Source of the DNA: an uncultured Clostridia bacterium | Lineage (GTDB): Bacteria; Bacillota; Clostridia; Oscillospirales; Acutalibacteraceae | Reading direction: 5' to 3' | Assembly (NCBI GenBank): GCA_937902305.1 | Contig: CALDHV010000121.1 | Coordinates: 1-9,267, forward strand | DNA length: 9,267 nucleotides | Part shown: piece by piece, positions 6,586 through 9,267 of the stretch | Position numbering within the stretch: the stretch's first letter is position 1 | Layout: each line of letters begins with the position of its first letter | Notes under the pieces: generated by a model | The model's database searches: none | What the model was told of the DNA's origin: nothing | The model's input: only the letters and a program-made list of their open reading frames with translations | Translations under genes and position numbers: made by a program

Positions 6586-6716
6586 GGTGCGTCGGGGACG
6601 CCGCACCCTACGGCAGTATTTCGGCATACGCGCAAACCTCCGGCTACGTACAAGCCAAAACTCTTATCATCTAGCGTCTAACGTCTAGCGTCTGATGTCT
6701 AACATCTAACGTCTAA
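6586..6716. repeat. Intergenic composite repeat, copy 2, ending in a heptamer array
   Basis: This is the second copy of the element at 3-120. The GGTGCGTCGGGGACG hairpin segment is nearly identical; then come CGGCATACGCGCAAACC and CGGCTACGTACAAGCC segments. It ends in seven heptamers at 6668-6716: CATCTAG, CGTCTAA, CGTCTAG, CGTCTGA, TGTCTAA, CATCTAA and CGTCTAA. The other copy has five. The -35 box of the LRR gene begins 12 bases after the array. Part of the element (6608-6638) is also repeated at 6546-6576, so the segment has been duplicated locally. Confidence 0.82.
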
Positions 6717-6728
6717 CTTGTTCGGCAG

Positions 6729-6757
6729 TTGACAAATCCTTAAAAAAAGAATATAAT
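6729..6757 (+). promoter_or_regulatory. Perfect-consensus sigma-A promoter for the LRR gene
   Basis: TTGACA (6729-6734) and TATAAT (6752-6757) are separated by exactly 17 bases, with an A-rich spacer. This is a full match to the housekeeping consensus read by the sigma factor encoded at 3701-4912. Transcription should start around 6763-6766, giving a leader of about 40 bases before the ATG at 6805. No operator is evident. Confidence 0.93.
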
Positions 6758-6804
6758 ACAAAATGGATTTTTGTCCGAAATACTTTCAAAGAGAGGTGCT
6801 CCGC

Positions 6805-9267
6805 ATGAAGAGCTTTCGCCGTATCATAGCATCACTTGCCGTGATGTCGATGCTCTGCGCGTTGATGCCCCTCGGTGTCATATCGGTCTCGGCGGCGACC
6901 GAAGGTGACTACACTTATACCGTGAGTAACGGCACGGCGACCATTACCAAGGTTGATACGGAGATTGTCGGCGCGGTAACGGTGCCGGATACGCTCGGCG
7001 GCTATCCGGTCACGGCGATCGGCTCCAACGCGTTCAAGGGATGCGCTTTTATCGAGTCTATCCTTGTTTCTCCCGGCGTGACCGAGATCGGTGCTTTTGC
7101 ATTTCGGGATTGTCAAATGATGTTCAGCGTCGATCTCCCGACAACGCTGGTCAGCCTGGGCAGTTACGCATTTATGAACTGCACCACCCTCGGCTATTTG
7201 GCGATCCCGGAGCAGATCACGACCATTGAAGAAGGTATCTGCTCCGGCTGTAATCTGTTGGACGGCGTTCTTGTGACCGGCGAGGTATCGCTTATCAAGC
7301 CGTACGCTTTCTATAACTGCGTGGCGCTCAAATATGTGGAATTGCGTTGCCCCGACAGCCTGTTGGAAATCCAAAATGACGCGTTTTCGGGGTGCACCTA
7401 TCTGGATGAGTTTCCCTTGCCCGGCAAACTGCAAACGATCGGTGAGCAGGCGTTTCTCGGCTGTTTGGCGATGCCTTCGCTGGAGGTGCCGGCATCACTG
7501 ACGAGCATCGGCGCTCGAGCGTTCCTTGGCTGTATTTCACTGTCCTCCATCACTGTAGAGGAGGGCAACCCGGTCTATGAAGCTCGGAACGACTGCCTTA
7601 TCCGTATGGCGGATCGCACGCTGATTATCGGCTGTGACGGCAGTCTTATCCCGGATGACGGCAGTGTGGAAACGATCGGCTCCTACGCTTTCGCTTTTCA
7701 TTTACAGCATCGGATCAAGGACATCCCGGCGCCGGTCAAAGCCATAGAGGATTATGCGTTTGCCACCACTCTGCCGGAGTTCGAAGCGCTGTTTGGCTTT
7801 GCGCGAACGAGCGGCTTGCAGGAGGTCTATATTGCTTCGTCGGTCACATCTATCGGTTTGGATGCGTTCCTCGGCTGTGACGATCTGACCATATACGGTT
7901 ATCCCGATTCCTACGCGCAGACGTATGCACAGACCTACGAGATTCCGTTCAAGATTATGTACTGGCGCGTCGAGATCGAAACACTGCCGGATAAAATCGA
8001 ATACGAGATTGGTGATGACCTGGATATTACCGGGCTGACCCTGCGTAAAACCTGGTATTATCCCGAACCAAAGACCGAGATCATCACCGATGGCTTTGAG
8101 GTCTCCGGCTTCAGCTCTATGATCGGCGGCGACCGTTTGCTGATCGTTTCCTACACCTCCGTGGCGGGGGATGAGCTGTGGGAAAAGACGCTGTATTTTA
8201 CCGTGACGGTCATCAATAACTGGTCGGTGTCGATGAATAAAAACGGCATTATTATCAACGGCTATTCCGGCCCTGCTACGGAGATCACGGTGCCGGAAAT
8301 GATCGCCAATCTCACGGTCAACGGCATCGGAAACGGGGCGTTTTCGGGTCGGACGGATATTGCGTCGATTACCCTGCCGGACGGCATCGAAACGATCGGT
8401 GACGATGCCTTTGCCGGTTGCGAAGGGCTGAAAACGATGGTTTTGCCGGAGGCGGTCACGTCGATCGGTGACCGCGCCTTCGCCAATTGCTCCTCGTTGC
8501 AGACCATTACCCTGCCCGACGGGCTGAAAACCGTTGGTGCGGAAGCGTTTGCCGGCTGTATTTCTCTGACTGGCATCGCCTTCGGTAGCGCGCTTTCTGC
8601 GGTCGGAGATATGGCGCTGTTGGATTGCACCTCCCTCGCTTATATCACGAAAGCGGCGGGGAACAGCGGCATCACGGCGTCCGGTAACTGCCTGATCCGG
8701 GTGGCGGATCAAGCCCTGCTTGCCGGGTGTCGCACCAGCATCGTGCCGGTCAACGGATCGGTGCGCCAGATCGCGGACTATGCGTTTTATCATCAGGAGA
8801 CGCTGGAGAGCCTCACCGTCACCGACAGCGTGATCGCAGTCGGCGAAAACACTTTCATCGGGTGCGACAAGCTGACGCTCATCGGCTATGAGGACACCTA
8901 TATCGAGAGCTATGCCACGCGCAAGGGCATCCCGTTCCGGGTCATTTCACGCCCGGAAACCGTTGCGGCGGTGGCGGTGTATTCCCTGCCTTACCGAACG
9001 CAATATCTGATCGGTGAGGAGCTGGATCTGACCGGGCTGGTGCTACAGGTCACTTATACGAACGGTGTCGCGCTCAAGGTGTCGGAGGATTACACCGTCA
9101 GCGCGCTTGATTCCACCACCGGCGGCACCAAGACCGTCACGGTCACATACGGCGGAAAAAGCACCGCGTTCAAGGTCACGGTGATGAACTACTGGAGCTA
9201 TACCGAGGGCGAAAACGGCGTGACCGTGACCGGATATACCGGCCCCGACACGGTGCTGACCGTGCCG
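6805..9267 (+). CDS. Large secreted BspA-like leucine-rich-repeat protein with Ig-like domains (3' end outside window)
   Basis: The frame is open for 821 codons to the window edge with no stop, so the protein is partial at its C-terminus. A GAGAGGTG ribosome site (6791-6798) sits 6 bases before ATG 6805. A signal peptide covers residues 1 to about 30 (KSFRR, hydrophobic core, SVSAA). LRR block 1 (about 65-365) has roughly ten LRR_5-type units with IGxxAFxGC cores. An Ig-like domain of the Big_3 kind follows (about 386-472; IGDDLDITGLTLRKTW). LRR block 2 (473-716) has about seven units. A second Ig-like domain (about 717-796; IGEELDLTGLVLQVTY) is followed by the start of a third block at W797. 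Both LRR blocks contain a NCLIR-(V/M)AD insert. Such proteins usually act in adhesion or surface binding; the ligand is unknown. Wall anchoring cannot be judged without the C-terminus. Confidence 0.93.
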   Translation, partial: MKSFRRIIASLAVMSMLCALMPLGVISVSAATEGDYTYTVSNGTATITKVDTEIVGAVTVPDTLGGYPVTAIGSNAFKGCAFIESILVSPGVTEIGAFAFRDCQMMFSVDLPTTLVSLGSYAFMNCTTLGYLAIPEQITTIEEGICSGCNLLDGVLVTGEVSLIKPYAFYNCVALKYVELRCPDSLLEIQNDAFSGCTYLDEFPLPGKLQTIGEQAFLGCLAMPSLEVPASLTSIGARAFLGCISLSSITVEEGNPVYEARNDCLIRMADRTLIIGCDGSLIPDDGSVETIGSYAFAFHLQHRIKDIPAPVKAIEDYAFATTLPEFEALFGFARTSGLQEVYIASSVTSIGLDAFLGCDDLTIYGYPDSYAQTYAQTYEIPFKIMYWRVEIETLPDKIEYEIGDDLDITGLTLRKTWYYPEPKTEIITDGFEVSGFSSMIGGDRLLIVSYTSVAGDELWEKTLYFTVTVINNWSVSMNKNGIIINGYSGPATEITVPEMIANLTVNGIGNGAFSGRTDIASITLPDGIETIGDDAFAGCEGLKTMVLPEAVTSIGDRAFANCSSLQTITLPDGLKTVGAEAFAGCISLTGIAFGSALSAVGDMALLDCTSLAYITKAAGNSGITASGNCLIRVADQALLAGCRTSIVPVNGSVRQIADYAFYHQETLESLTVTDSVIAVGENTFIGCDKLTLIGYEDTYIESYATRKGIPFRVISRPETVAAVAVYSLPYRTQYLIGEELDLTGLVLQVTYTNGVALKVSEDYTVSALDSTTGGTKTVTVTYGGKSTAFKVTVMNYWSYTEGENGVTVTGYTGPDTVLTVP

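Larger units (their letters stand above)
6005..6804. other. Gene-free 800-bp region rich in palindromic and direct repeats
   Basis: No credible gene lies here. Short open frames on both strands are only translations of repeats. From left to right it holds unassigned sequence (6005-6190) and small hairpins such as CCGCC-GCA-GGCGG (6196-6208). Two GTCATTGCGA/GGCAATCC-type elements follow in opposite orientation (6297-6335 and 6391-6428), then a 72-bp inverted repeat (6480-6551) and direct repeats (6546-6576 and 6608-6638). It closes with the second composite element and heptamer array (6586-6716) and the promoter of the LRR gene. It looks like a landing ground for small non-autonomous repeats between two surface-protein genes. 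Confidence 0.8.

Noticed and set aside
6316..6681. Plus-strand open frame of 121 codons in the repeat region
   Set aside because: It is made wholly from the repeats at 6391-6428, 6480-6551 and 6586-6638, with no ribosome site and no protein-like composition.
7041..7229. Separate small plus-strand gene inside the LRR region, or a frameshift in the LRR gene
   Set aside because: The LRR frame from 6805 was followed codon by codon to 9267 without a stop or break, so the small frame is a shadow and no frameshift is needed.
7702..8793. Minus-strand open frame of 363 codons at the right end
   Set aside because: It is opposite the LRR gene, and its repetitive Arg/Asn-rich sequence follows the LRR repeat period.

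Overview
The window looks like the chromosome of a GC-rich, Gram-positive clostridium, most likely a gut-type Oscillospirales or Ruminococcaceae relative. Three things point that way: the gene order dgt-dnaG-rpoD, the Firmicutes-type DnaG and SigA sequences with strong Shine-Dalgarno sites, and a secreted BspA-like leucine-rich-repeat protein. Its intergenic DNA is also full of short palindromic repeats. This placement is inference from gene content; there is no rRNA or marker lineage call here. All supported genes are on the + strand.

Layout. Positions 1-135 hold an intergenic composite repeat ending in a heptanucleotide array. Positions 136-768 encode a YigZ/IMPACT-family protein, closed by a long symmetric hairpin terminator (776-822). 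Positions 865-4912 form a compact three-gene cluster: a dGTPase-like HD phosphohydrolase, DNA primase and the primary sigma factor, with gaps of only 33 and 19 bases, closed by a strong terminator (4926-4964). Positions 4967-6004 encode a membrane-anchored NodB-type polysaccharide deacetylase. Its first part lies over a degenerate 42-bp tandem repeat, and its best ribosome-binding site lies inside the terminator hairpin. Positions 6005-6804 have no credible gene but are packed with palindromic and direct repeats, including a second copy of the element at 3-120. They end in a perfect-consensus sigma-A promoter. Positions 6805-9267 are the start of a very large secreted protein in which blocks of BspA-type leucine-rich repeats alternate with Ig-like domains. 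It is open for 821 codons and runs off the window.

How it fits together. The central cluster joins dNTP pool control, replication priming and housekeeping transcription initiation. The two downstream genes act at the cell surface, one probably modifying wall or capsule sugars and the other probably adhering to host or diet ligands. I see no phage, IS transposase, CRISPR array, tRNA or rRNA. I found no clear undescribed enzymatic system. The most unusual signals are the repeat family shared by two loci, the terminator/RBS overlap, the 42-bp repeat in the deacetylase start, and the LRR-Ig super-repeat.
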